From positions 2,170,001 to 2,234,000 of the forward strand of contig OZ245331.1 in NCBI GenBank assembly GCA_965226155.1: 64,000 nt of DNA, written 5' to 3'. Shown in pieces: positions 25,803 to 35,202 of the stretch. Source of the DNA: G965226155 sp965226155. GTDB lineage: Bacteria; Pseudomonadota; Gammaproteobacteria; Eutrophobiales; Eutrophobiaceae. Both the position numbers and the translations under genes were made by a program. The notes under the pieces were generated by a model. That model saw nothing but the letters and a program-made list of their open reading frames with translations, was not told where the DNA came from and searched no databases. Within the stretch, counting starts at the first letter, position 1; each line of letters starts with the position of its first letter.

Positions 25803-27347
25803 ATGAATTTATTCTATTCAGTGAAACACCCTCGTAAGACCTCAAAGGTCGATGTGAGACGTGCCATAGTTTTATACCTTATTATTCAATTTCCGGTTAC
25901 GGTACTCCCTGCATTTGCAGATGAAGAAGTAGAAAAAAATAATCCTGTCCTGCATAACTCTATAGCTATATTGCCTTTTGAAAATCTGAGCTCTAACTCT
26001 GATAATGCTTACTTCGCCGTCGGAATCCATGGAGAGATACTCGATCAGCTTGCTAAGATACGGGACATAAACCCGATATCTCGTCCTTCATTATTGCGTT
26101 ATAAAGATCGGCACATGCCCATTGCTGAGATTGCTTCTGAACTCAATGTGGAAACCATCATGAAGGGCAGCGTTCATCATACAAATAATCGGATCAACAT
26201 TGCTGTACAGCTCATCGATGCCTCTAATAATAAACAGCTGTGGTCAGAGATATATGAGCGAGACTTGTCAGATATCTTTTTGATCCAAGAAGAGATCGTG
26301 GGTCACATTGTCATGGCACTTGATGCAGATATATCTTCGGCAGAGCAAGAACGGGTTCGTAAGGTACCGACCCGCTCACTTGAAGCCTATGCCTCGTATA
26401 TGAAGGCGAGAATATTAGTTGAAAGCTTAGTGCCAGGTGCCCCAGTTGAATTTTACCAACACTTGGATCAGGCAATTGAACTCGATCCGGACTTTGCCCT
26501 CGCTCATGCAGTTAAGGCATGTATCTATGAGCTTGCTGTGGGTGCGGGTTACCAACTTAATAACCAAACAGTAGAAGAGATGAAAGAAGTTGCCCGTAAA
26601 CATACTAAAAAAGCGTTGGAACTTGATCCAAATCTTGGCATGGCTCATTGGGCTCAAGCTTTATTACAGTTTAATAGCCGGGATGGAGCAGAATCTATAA
26701 AAACCTACGAACGTACACTTGAGTTGAGGCCAAATGATGTAAATATCATAGATGAATATGCACGATTTCTTACCTATATAGGAGAGAATCAAGAGGAAGC
26801 AATCCAATTATCATATCGCGCTTTGACATTAGCACCGAATGAGGCTCTTTGGCACGCTCGTTTTGGCAAGACAATAATGTATGCAGGTAATCCCGCCGAT
26901 GCTGTAGAAGTGATACGCAGAGCCATTAAGCTCGAACCATCTAAGTATGGCGCACATGGGTATCATGGAATGATTCAGATTATTTTAGGTAACGAAACTG
27001 AAGGATTAAAGGAGTTACGGCTTGCGGACGAACAGTTAGTAAATAGAAATCCACCTTTCTCTTTATGTCGACTAGCCTATTTTTATTCAAGACTTGGATA
27101 CCACGAAGATGCAGTGAGATTGGTTAAAAGGATTGAGAAATTGGCTACAAATGGACGACACATAAGAATAAGTATTTGGGCTATATCATATTTAGCTATC
27201 GGCGAGGCTGACAAGGCCTACAATATACTGAAACAAAATCCGAATGAAGGAATTTCATCTTTGCAAATAATACAATCAAATATTTTGAACGATCCTGTCT
27301 TGAAAGAACCTCGTTTTGTAGCGTTGCGTGAACAAATAGCTTTTTAG
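25803..27347 (+). CDS. Secreted TolB-like (FlgO-type) plus TPR protein
   Basis: 514 residues. A signal/anchor segment near residues 24-40, then a TolB-N/FlgO-like domain (about 55-190) with AILPFENLSSNSDNAYFAVG and IMKGSVHHTNNRINIAVQLID, and TPR repeats from about 200 to 500 (NVNIIDEYARFLTYIG, PNEALWHARFGKTIMYAGN). This architecture normally follows a DNA-binding or adenylate-cyclase domain in family members, both absent here. A periplasmic scaffold role is inferred. Ribosome site GGAG precedes the ATG. Confidence 0.75.
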   Translation: MNLFYSVKHPRKTSKVDVRRAIVLYLIIQFPVTVLPAFADEEVEKNNPVLHNSIAILPFENLSSNSDNAYFAVGIHGEILDQLAKIRDINPISRPSLLRYKDRHMPIAEIASELNVETIMKGSVHHTNNRINIAVQLIDASNNKQLWSEIYERDLSDIFLIQEEIVGHIVMALDADISSAEQERVRKVPTRSLEAYASYMKARILVESLVPGAPVEFYQHLDQAIELDPDFALAHAVKACIYELAVGAGYQLNNQTVEEMKEVARKHTKKALELDPNLGMAHWAQALLQFNSRDGAESIKTYERTLELRPNDVNIIDEYARFLTYIGENQEEAIQLSYRALTLAPNEALWHARFGKTIMYAGNPADAVEVIRRAIKLEPSKYGAHGYHGMIQIILGNETEGLKELRLADEQLVNRNPPFSLCRLAYFYSRLGYHEDAVRLVKRIEKLATNGRHIRISIWAISYLAIGEADKAYNILKQNPNEGISSLQIIQSNILNDPVLKEPRFVALREQIAF

Positions 27348-27393
27348 ATGCCCCAAGTTCCATTAACGTCCATAACTTATTTTAAATGGCATA

Positions 27394-28339
27394 ATGCAAA
27401 CACATAGAATTTTTTATAATTTCTTTAATATCGTTAACCACGTTTGCATACACGGGCAGTTCATATAATAATATCCGTGATGCTGTCTTTAGCGATCCTT
27501 ATTCTGAATTACCGTTCTATAAAGTTAATAAGAATTTATTTGGCCCAGGGGGTAATCGGGAAAACAATAAATTACGGCAAGCCGCAAGAAGGACACTCAC
27601 TATTCAAGACGACCTCTACGACTTTCATGGTGGGCAGAAGTTATTGCAGCCAAACGGTATTTGTTTCAGTGGAAGTTGGGTTGTAGACCAGGAATCGACC
27701 TGTACAGGACAGTTTGCATTCGATACTCAAAGTCTAGTTATTGCACGGGCATCGGTGTCTCTCAGTGAAACTCAGCAAGGAAATAAACGTAGCTTTTCTA
27801 TGGCTGTTAAGATATTTCCAACCAAAAATCTCGACGTCATGGTAAAGACGCTAAATCTATTTACGATGGAATCGGTTACTGGTACTCGTAAAGATTATTT
27901 TTTAGACGCAATCATGGACAATGCTCCACCACTCGGTGGTTTTCCGTCATTTCGGAATCTAGGCTTATCAACACGTATTTACAATGACATGAAGGTTGTT
28001 GATAGTGAGCTCAGTCCAGGAGGTCCAAATCTATCTTATCGGCCTGTGTCTCATTTGGCTATCGATGATAATGTAGAAACAACGGTTTACCCAAAATGGT
28101 TGCGTTTGCGCATTGCAGAGAACACACTACGTGTTAGTGCCGATGATTTTCGCGAAGAGCTGCGAGTAGAAAGCTATCCTCAGCGACAGCTTGTCTGGCT
28201 AATCGATGTCGCTGATGATGCAAAAGGGGGGAAATCAAATGCGCAATGGGAAAATATTGGCAAACTTTTTCTCAATGCTTCTGTCACATCGAAGGCGTGT
28301 GATGCCAGCTTGCATTTCGCTCATCCTACTGCTCAATAG
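27394..28339 (+). pseudogene. Secreted catalase-like superfamily protein (weak), frameshifted
   Basis: ATG at 27394 opens MQTHRIF, then a T6 run at 27410-27415 shifts the frame. With five Ts the frame continues as a signal peptide (FIISLISLTTFAYTGSS) and runs to 28339 without a stop. Conserved-looking parts are NGICFSGSW, AVKIFPT, VETTVYPKWLRLRIAE and SNAQWENIG, which resemble a catalase-related family, but I cannot be sure of that assignment and see no certain heme ligand. An internal TTG at 27644 would make only the C-terminal part. Probably inactive. Confidence 0.5.
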
Positions 28340-28393
28340 AGAGGATGTATATACCTCTTTCTGTTACAGTTACCTAAACAAAAAAATATTCGA

Positions 28394-29206
28394 TTAATAA
28401 TGAGCAGTAAAATGTCCCCTGATGTACTGTGGGGTTTCAATTTCATTCACGATAGCGACGCCAAAATCCTCCCATGATAACGGAAGGAGATGTTCAAATT
28501 CATTAAATTCTTTTGAATTATCAAGCTCAAATTCAATTTTCGCTATACTGGTCTTAAAATTTCCTGTACGGACGCCTCGCTTATTTACTCCTGTGAGATT
28601 TGGCGAAAAAATTGTCCAATTCACATCAGGTACTGATTTATATAATTCAACTGCAAGAAAATGTCCGTAACTATTCGCATACTCTTTGGTCCCTACTTGA
28701 GAACTCTTTTTTGAGGGGGGGTACAAGTCTCGATAATATCCATCACGGTATTGTAATGTACTGGTCCCTGCAAACTGAATAATTCTAGGGGCAGAATCAC
28801 CAAGTTGACGTGCTACCTCAATTAGATTTTTAGCAGCTTTATACTGAACTGTTTTAACCGGATCATTATCTGGCGATCCAGAATAGCCGACAGCTACAAA
28901 AACAACATCCGCACCTGATATTGTTTTACTCACTAAATCTATATCAGTAATGTCACTCTGGACAGGGAAGAAATTATCTGCGACAGGACCATCAATCTTA
29001 AATTTCTCTTTAATTCGTTTAAGATCACGCGTAACGGCTGTGATCTTATGTCCACGAGCTAGGGCTTCTACCACAATGTTGGATCCCGCTTTGCCGGTTG
29101 AGCCATAGATAACAATATGTTTTTGTTCTGCTGCGATAGCATTAGTACCAACAATGACCAAACAGGTTGCAAGTACTAATTGTAGTTTTACTATCAGGTA
29201 GTTCAT
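28394..29206 (-). CDS. NmrA/SDR-type Rossmann protein with signal peptide
   Basis: 270 residues. Rossmann motif IYGSTGKAGSNIV (GxxGxxG) near residue 34, a later VFVAVGYSGSP and RIIQFAGTSTLQ; resembles atypical short-chain reductases (NmrA/YwnB-like) that bind NAD(P). Residues 1-26 look like a cleavable signal peptide (LATCLVIVGTNAIAAEQ), unusual for a NAD(P) protein. GGAG precedes the ATG. Confidence 0.75.
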   Translation of the reverse strand: MNYLIVKLQLVLATCLVIVGTNAIAAEQKHIVIYGSTGKAGSNIVVEALARGHKITAVTRDLKRIKEKFKIDGPVADNFFPVQSDITDIDLVSKTISGADVVFVAVGYSGSPDNDPVKTVQYKAAKNLIEVARQLGDSAPRIIQFAGTSTLQYRDGYYRDLYPPSKKSSQVGTKEYANSYGHFLAVELYKSVPDVNWTIFSPNLTGVNKRGVRTGNFKTSIAKIEFELDNSKEFNEFEHLLPLSWEDFGVAIVNEIETPQYIRGHFTAHY

Positions 29207-29336
29207 TTTTGTATCTTCTCCATGTATATCAATAGATTCGGTATTTATTCAATTCAGACTTGTATTAATCGGGTTTTGTTTAGTTACGAGTATGTTATAT
29301 GATAAGCCACTCTACCTAGAAAAAGTGAATAATCAA

Positions 29337-30302
29337 ATGAAAAATCTTACTATTGCCATTTTTACAAGTGCATTTATCCTGGCAAATTTTAGTTTAAATA
29401 TACTCAGTGCATCTGAACAAATACAAAGTGTCAGTGTTCAAGTTCTTGGGTCAGGCGGTCCTTATCCAAACGACGGTCGCGCTTCTGCATCGTACCTGAT
29501 TTGGGTAGATGGAAAAGCCAAGGTAATGATAGATACAGGCTTTGGAAGCAGCCTAAACTTTGAAAAAAGTGGTGCAAATTTCCTAGATGTTGATGCCATT
29601 TTATTCACACATTTTCACGAAGACCACTCTAGTGAGTTTCCCGCATATATAAAAGCTTCCACCATTATAGACCGAGAAAATGATTTGGCTGTGTTTGGAC
29701 CAGCGGGTAATGATGTTATGGGGAGCACCACTGAATTTGTCAACGGTCTTTATGACTCAAATAATGGCATTTTCAGATTTACGATGAAGGGTGCAAAATA
29801 TAATCAAGCCTCTCCTATTCAAGGTGGTCGCAGAGCGACTAGAGATATTCAATTTAAATTAAATGTGACAGATGTTGAACTAGATAAAAATAAAATACAA
29901 TTATTCAAACTATCGGACACAATCACACTATCAGCTATTCAGACGCAACATTCCACACTACCAGCAATTGCCTGGCGGGTAGATGTTGGAGATAAATCAG
30001 CCACTTTTTCTGGCGACATGACTAACCGTTTTAACACGCTTGCTAAACTAGCTAAAGATAGTGACATTCTGATTGCACATAATTCCATGCTAGAGCCCCC
30101 TGAGATGGGTGTTTATTTTTCTGGGCATATGCAACCTAGCCAAATAGGCAGAGCTGCAGCGGATGCTAACGTTAAAAAACTCGTCTTGTCTCACCGTAGC
30201 ATTCGGGTTATCGCCAAAGATCCTGAATCAGAGGAAGTAATTAAAAAAATTTATAGTGGACCACTATTTCTCGCTAATGACCTCGATGAATATCCATTGT
30301 AA
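29337..30302 (+). CDS. Secreted metallo-beta-lactamase-fold hydrolase
   Basis: The HxHxDH zinc motif is HFHEDHS near residue 92; ligands follow in FSGDM and SHRS. Overall pattern matches the ribonuclease Z/arylsulfatase-like MBL group. An ATG at 29337 gives a signal peptide (KNLTIAIFTSAFILANFSL), so this start is preferred over ATG 29292, which adds 15 residues. Substrate unknown. The spacing to the downstream GST gene is 42 bases. Confidence 0.83.
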   Translation: MKNLTIAIFTSAFILANFSLNILSASEQIQSVSVQVLGSGGPYPNDGRASASYLIWVDGKAKVMIDTGFGSSLNFEKSGANFLDVDAILFTHFHEDHSSEFPAYIKASTIIDRENDLAVFGPAGNDVMGSTTEFVNGLYDSNNGIFRFTMKGAKYNQASPIQGGRRATRDIQFKLNVTDVELDKNKIQLFKLSDTITLSAIQTQHSTLPAIAWRVDVGDKSATFSGDMTNRFNTLAKLAKDSDILIAHNSMLEPPEMGVYFSGHMQPSQIGRAAADANVKKLVLSHRSIRVIAKDPESEEVIKKIYSGPLFLANDLDEYPL

Positions 30303-30344
30303 TTATTCTAAATATTTTTCATTTGGAAAAGTATAAGGAGAACC

Positions 30345-30968
30345 ATGTATCAATTATTGGGATTTTTTACACAAAACACCAGGAAAGCACTCTATGTTTT
30401 AGAAGAACTGGGTGTAGATTATGAGTTTCAAATTGTAGATTTATTCAAAGGTGAGCAAAAGAATGACAATTTTTTAAAATTAAATCCGGCGGGGGAAACA
30501 CCTGTTTTAAAGCATGGTGAGGATAGTTTATTTGAATCCGGCGCCATATGTCGATACGTAGCAAATGTAGAGGGCTCAACCCTCTATCCTGAAGATAAAT
30601 TACACCGAGGTAAGGTAGATCAATGGATGGACTTCTTTAGTTGCCATTTAGGTCGTTGGTTATCTACACTTTATTTTGAAAATATCATCAAAGAAAAGGC
30701 AAACTTAGGTAATCGCAGCAAAGCTAACTGTGAGGAGGCAGAAAGTTTTGCTAATCAGCAATTTTCAGTCGTTGATAAATTGTTGTCGGAAAATAGTTAC
30801 CTGACAGGAGAAACTCTCACAATTGCCGACTTATTCGCCTTCGCTTATATAGAACAGGTCGAAGATTATAATTTCTCAATTGACGAGTATCCTAATGTGA
30901 AAGCATGGTATGAAAAATTACAAAAGCGTGAAAGTATCCTAAAGGGCCGACAAAAGCTTAAACAATAA
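30345..30968 (+). CDS. Glutathione S-transferase family protein
   Basis: 207 residues. N-terminal thioredoxin-like domain (YQLLGFFTQNTRKALYVLEEL, NPAGETPVLKHG and the glutathione-binding ESGAICRYVA) and a C-terminal all-helical domain (SYLTGETLTIADLFAFAY). Strong ribosome site (AAGGAGAA) before the ATG. Probably detoxifies or reduces an unknown substrate; it follows the MBL-fold gene. Confidence 0.9.
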   Translation: MYQLLGFFTQNTRKALYVLEELGVDYEFQIVDLFKGEQKNDNFLKLNPAGETPVLKHGEDSLFESGAICRYVANVEGSTLYPEDKLHRGKVDQWMDFFSCHLGRWLSTLYFENIIKEKANLGNRSKANCEEAESFANQQFSVVDKLLSENSYLTGETLTIADLFAFAYIEQVEDYNFSIDEYPNVKAWYEKLQKRESILKGRQKLKQ

Positions 30969-31055
30969 ATACAATATTACAATAACGAGTGTCTATCCTA
31001 TGGAGGAGGCATTTTAGCAGGATATATTTTGGTATATATATTTTGAGGTGATGAC

Positions 31056-31750
31056 ATGAGCAATAAGATCGTTACACAAGATGAGTGGCTTAAAGCAAGA
31101 CAAGCGTTTTTAAAAGAAGAAAAGGAATTTACGCGTAAACGTGATGAGTTGAGTAAAAAAGACAGGGATTACCCTGGGTTAAGATAGAGAAAGAATATAC
31201 TTTCCAAGGGCCAAATGGTTCAGAATCACTATTAGGATTATTTGATGGGAAGAGTCAGCTTGTTATCTATCATTTTATGTTTGGGCCTGACTGGGAAGCA
31301 GTATGTAAGAGTTGTTCATTTTGGACTGACAATTTCCAGAATTTGTCAGAGCATTTAGCCCATAGGGATGTGAGTTTCCTGCTTGTTTATAGGACATCTA
31401 CTGAAAAAATTGAACAATTTAAAACCCGAATTGGTTGGAAGACAAAATGGGTCTCGTCTTTGGATTCTGATTTTAACTACGACTTCAACGTAACTTTCGA
31501 TAAAAAAGAATTAGAAGAACAGAAGGCTTTTTACAATTACCGACTTGGGACATTCCCCGCCGAAGAGGCACCCGGCGCAAGTGTATTCACTAGAGTTGAT
31601 AAAGACATTTTTCACACCTACTCCACTTATGGGCGAGGGTTGGACATGTTAAACACGGCTTATCACATACTTGATATTGTGCCTAAAGGCCGTGATGAAG
31701 ATAATTTACCATATACGATGGATTGGCTCAGGCATCGGGACAGTTATTAA
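31056..31750 (+). pseudogene. DUF899 thioredoxin-like protein, frameshifted
   Basis: Begins MSNKIVTQDEWLKARQAFL with GAGGTG ahead of the ATG; the first frame ends at TAG near 31185. The next frame carries the DUF899 core (VKIEKEYTFQGPNG, FGPDWEAVCKSCSFWTDNF, YHILDIVPKGRDE). Adding an A to the A6 run at 31153-31158 restores SKKRQGLPWVKIEKEY, the family pattern. The core is otherwise intact. The stop overlaps the convergent DUF4197 gene. Confidence 0.8.
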
Positions 31751-32556
31751 ATGGCAATAAAGTATTTCTTTAAATTAATACCTATAGAAAGTCTTTGTTT
31801 AGTTTTATAATTATTTTCACCAAAAACCTTCTTCAGCAAATTGGTAGTTTGCTTTACCGGATCAGTACGAATTGAAGCTTCCTCTTTCGCAATATAATAA
31901 AAGATGCCATCCATTCCCTTTTGAATAACATGGTTAGTTAGGTCTGATTTAATATCAGGCACAAACGGCAGTTTTTTATATTCGCCAATTACATTACCGA
32001 ATGATTGAAACGCTCCAACTGATGACAAGCTATCGTTAACAATTGGTTGCATTTCATTTTTTAATGATTGAGACATTTTTCCTTGAAAATATCTAGTTGC
32101 AGAGTCATTCGGGCCATTATAAATTTCCTTAACGTCATCAAATGTCATTTCTTTGATTGACTGTAAAAAGAGTGCTTTATCTTTTGGAGATGCTGCTTCG
32201 GCCGCACGGTTAAGTTTCAATTCGAGGTCATCAACTGACTGAGACATTCCAATACTTGACAGCATGCCACTTACAGTCTTCAGTTCATCTGGGAGAGGAA
32301 TATGAATAGCAGGATCCGCATTGAAACCATCATCAGCCCCTAATTGCCTGACCACATTTTCTGAGCCGATACGAAGTGCTTCTTTAAATGCATCACCAAT
32401 TTCGCCAAGCCCAGGTCCCTTTGTGATGACGCTTTGATCCTGCTTTTTAAAAATACTAGTTGCTTTTTCCCCCCATTTTCCTTGAGCATTTGCATGATTC
32501 GTAGAAAATGAACAGACAATTACAATCAAGGGAATTAATTTGTTGTTATTTTTCAT
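31747..32556 (-). CDS. DUF4197 secreted protein
   Basis: 269 residues; signal peptide 1-24 (cleavage ANAQG). The DUF4197 domain (about 50-250) is shown by FKEALRIGSENVVRQLG, IHIPLPDELKTV, LNRAAEAASPKDKALF and GMDGIFYYIAKEEASIR. Function is unknown. AGGAGA precedes the ATG at 32556. It is downstream of a Vps62-related gene; insertion of IS30 copy 2 separates them. Confidence 0.88.
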   Translation of the reverse strand: MKNNNKLIPLIVIVCSFSTNHANAQGKWGEKATSIFKKQDQSVITKGPGLGEIGDAFKEALRIGSENVVRQLGADDGFNADPAIHIPLPDELKTVSGMLSSIGMSQSVDDLELKLNRAAEAASPKDKALFLQSIKEMTFDDVKEIYNGPNDSATRYFQGKMSQSLKNEMQPIVNDSLSSVGAFQSFGNVIGEYKKLPFVPDIKSDLTNHVIQKGMDGIFYYIAKEEASIRTDPVKQTTNLLKKVFGENNYKTKQRLSIGINLKKYFIAI

Positions 32557-32616
32557 ACGAGAAATCTCCTATAAAATAAATTATTTATAAATCAACCAAA
32601 ATTCAAAAAATGCTAT

Positions 32617-33684
32617 CGCGGATTCAACTTTGAAGTGCAACGTTGATGCTAAAAAAGACTTCCCGTGGTGTTTTTGAATTAAGTGTTTTTCTGGGACGGT
32701 GATTGAGTTTTTTCATGACCAAGTTTAACTGCTTTTGTGTAATCGTGCTGGAGTCCATTTTCTTTGGGAAGTACTGTCGAATGAGACCATTGATATTTTC
32801 ATTTAAACCCCGTTCCCAGGAGGCATAAGGATGTGCAAAATAGAACCCCGCGTTCAATTGTTGAGCAATAACCTCATGCTCAGCAAATTCTTTTCCATTA
32901 TCCGAGGTGATCGTGTGAACCGACGCCTTCATATTAGACAACAATCGCACGATAGCTTGCCTGACGGCAGAGGCAGTTCGTCGTTTCACCTGTGCAAATC
33001 AAGGTGTACATCGACTTGCGCTCGTTCAAGGTGACCAGCGCCTGTCGATGGCCTTTGCCGATGACGGTGTCCACTTCCCAGTCACCGATGCGTGTCTTCC
33101 TGTTCACAATGGCTGGACGCTTATCAATGCTGCCCTGATTCACCAGAACCCCACGACGTTGATAACTACCATAACGCTTCTTTCGTTTCTTCTGGCAACG
33201 CAAGTACCGGTACAGCTCACCGCCGTCTGCCTTGTCCTGGTATATGTAGTGATATATCCATTCATGACTCAGAGCGATACCTTCTCGTTTATGCAACCAG
33301 TCACTGATTTGCTCAGGACTCCATTCGTCCCGCAGCCAGACCTCTACTCGCTCCCACAAGGTCGTGGGGAGTCGCTGTTGTTGGCTGGCTTCTCGACGCG
33401 CTTGCCGGAGCAACTGAGCTTGGCGGGGTCGATAGCCTCTCAAGCCACGGTTGCGTCTGAGTTCACGGCTAATAGTAGATTTATGCACGCCTATCAAGGC
33501 GGCTATCTCCGTTTGTGTATGTCCTGCTTTCATCAGGGCGTAAATCTGGTAACGTTGATGCTCGGTAAGCTGTGTGTAGTGTCTCATCTGTGCCTCTCTT
33601 TCTTGCTGGAACGAAAGGTAAGGATGTACCGCAGCTTGCCGTTCGTGCCACCTAATTGAGTTGCACTTACAAATTGAATTCACG
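32617..33684 (-). mobile_element. IS30-family insertion sequence, copy 2 (1068 bp, defective)
   Basis: Nearly identical to copy 1 with the same ends. Flanks are TAT (32614-32616) and AAT (33685-33687), a poor match for a three-base duplication. One A was gained at 32996-32998 and one C lost near 33626, so the lengths match. The element is inserted at the 3' end of the Vps62-related gene. Confidence 0.88.
32624..33587 (-). pseudogene. IS30 transposase, frameshifted
   Basis: Same gene as in copy 1 beginning MRHYTQLTEH at 33587. A run of three As (32996-32998) replaces two As of copy 1, shifting the frame after the Asp of GDWEVDTV and before TSDNGKEF. The DDE core is split so this copy cannot move by itself; it could be mobilised by copy 1. 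Confidence 0.9.
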
Positions 33685-34809
33685 AATTGATCCAAACAGT
33701 GCTTTGGTATCAGTAATAAATCTACGTTGTTTTTCATCACTTTCAACAATAGGTTCGGGTAATTTGCTTCTAGGACTAGTTTTTGGAAACTTTATGATAT
33801 TGTTATTTAGTTTATTAACGACAATCCAATTGTTTGAATGAGTATTCAAACATGTCATTGAATATTCATAGTTAGGTTCATCATATGTGTCTAATCTTGG
33901 AGATTTAGTATCATCCATTGCTGTTTTCTGTTTATTATTTTCTAATTTAGATTGTTGCTGGTTTTTTTGTTCTTTTTGCCTTGCTGCCATTTCCACTTTT
34001 TGTCGTTGCTGTTCTCTTTCCTTTGCTGCCATTTCCTCTTGTTATTGTCTCAGTTCAATTACAATTTGGTCTGATTCTATTTCCTTGATTCTTTCAGAGA
34101 GTCTTGCGTCCACATTTTTTAAATCAGTAACACTAGACGGGCCTTTCTTAAGATCATAAGTTTCAGTCCTGTTAGTATGTGATGCAACAGTTGTAAAAGA
34201 ACCTGTGTTCGGAAGTCTGAACATTGTAACATCCACATCTGCACCAGATCCTTTGTCAGACCATACTATTGTATTAACAAGAATCTTCTCAGTAAGTCTT
34301 GAAAGCACACAACGATAGTTGGATATATTCGGTTTGTTATATCCTAATTGAGGAACATTCCCTAAACACACGTAATCACTGTCAAGTGAAATTGCTTTCC
34401 ACATAGAACCATCTTTTTTTGCACCACTTCCTTTATCTTTCCATATCATTTCCAAATCACTCGGTTCTAGCAGCAGATCTGGTGTTCCTTGCGGGTTATT
34501 ATTAGATTCACTTACTGTTGTTATACATCCACCAGCAAGACTTTCTTCTTGCGATGCATAACCACCAATAATAAATTCTGACTGACCTACTGAAGGAATA
34601 AAAAAATAACCGTCTAAATTAGCAGTTGATCCACTGTCATCCCATATTAAAGTTTGTGTGCAAGTTGATTTTGTATTTAAATGATATGTCAATTCAGAAA
34701 TGATCTTTTGACGTTCTTCTTCCCGGCTAGATAAATTATCCTGTGCAAATAAAAGTGGTATGTTTGACATAAAGAATAATATTGTTAAAACATTTAAACA
34801 TTTTTTCAT
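33685..34809 (-). pseudogene. Vps62-related (DUF946-like) secreted protein, nonsense codon and IS-truncated
   Basis: Start at ATG 34809 with AAAGGA ahead; signal peptide about 1-22. Three repeats of the Vps62-type motif are visible: IWDDSGSTANLDGYFF, IWKDKGSGAKKDGSMW and VWSDKGSGADVDVTMF. A TAA at 34042-34044 stops the frame, but the same frame continues as a Glu/Gln-rich coiled coil (QEEMAAKEREQQRQKVEMAA) and then a further segment. IS30 copy 2 replaces the native C-terminus. Without it the frame could run 11 more codons to TAA at 32581-32583, close before the DUF4197 gene. Confidence 0.75.
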
Positions 34810-34813
34810 TTCA

Positions 34814-35038
34814 TCATCCTTTCGATACATAGTTTGATCCTGGTAGATCGAAATAAAGCCATCCTCTCACCAGTGTAAATTCAGTTTTATGCTCACACTA
34901 AATTGTAACATTATAATGGCACATATTTGGCCGTGTCTCCCGGCTACCATCCATAATTTCTGCTCGATTTAAAAATTCCGCTTCATTAATTCTTGCATAA
35001 AGAGTTTCAGCATATTTTTCTATATTTAGTTTAGCCAT
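34814..35038 (-). pseudogene. Remnant of a CHxNV-type small protein, nonsense codon and 3' truncation
   Basis: From ATG 35038: NIEKYAETLYARINEAEFLN, then RPNMCHYNVTI before a TAG (34898-34900). The same frame then reads CEHKTEFTLVRGWLYFDLPG and SNYV before stopping at 34814. I recall small uncharacterised proteins with CHENVxxW and VRGWLYFD patterns, and TGG to TAG explains the stop. The tail is cut and its end overlaps the next gene start. So this looks like a decayed gene. Confidence 0.55.
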
Positions 35039-35145
35039 TTAATTTATGCAAAACAGAATTTTAAACGGGTTCCTGGGTCCGAATATTATTTCAGTTCACT
35101 CTGACAGTAATATCGGAGGCAAACAATAGCTTTTGACTAAGCACT

Positions 35146-35177
35146 AAATGTCCGCTTTTTGCACAAAGCAGATCTTT
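35146..35177. repeat. Dispersed palindromic repeat, degenerate copy
   Basis: Contains AATGTCCGCTTTTTGCACAA then AGCAGATC, matching the repeat at 38280 and 41334 except for its right arm. The consensus forms a hairpin from TGTCCGCTTT and AAAGCGGACA. Confidence 0.6.
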
Positions 35178-35202
35178 AAAAACACCCTCCGTAGAGGGCA
35201 TG

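Noticed and set aside
23518..33684. Composite transposon bounded by two direct IS30 copies
   Set aside because: Copy 1 has its own GTC duplication and its host gene halves rejoin exactly; copy 2 sits in another gene with different flanks. Two independent insertions explain the layout better.
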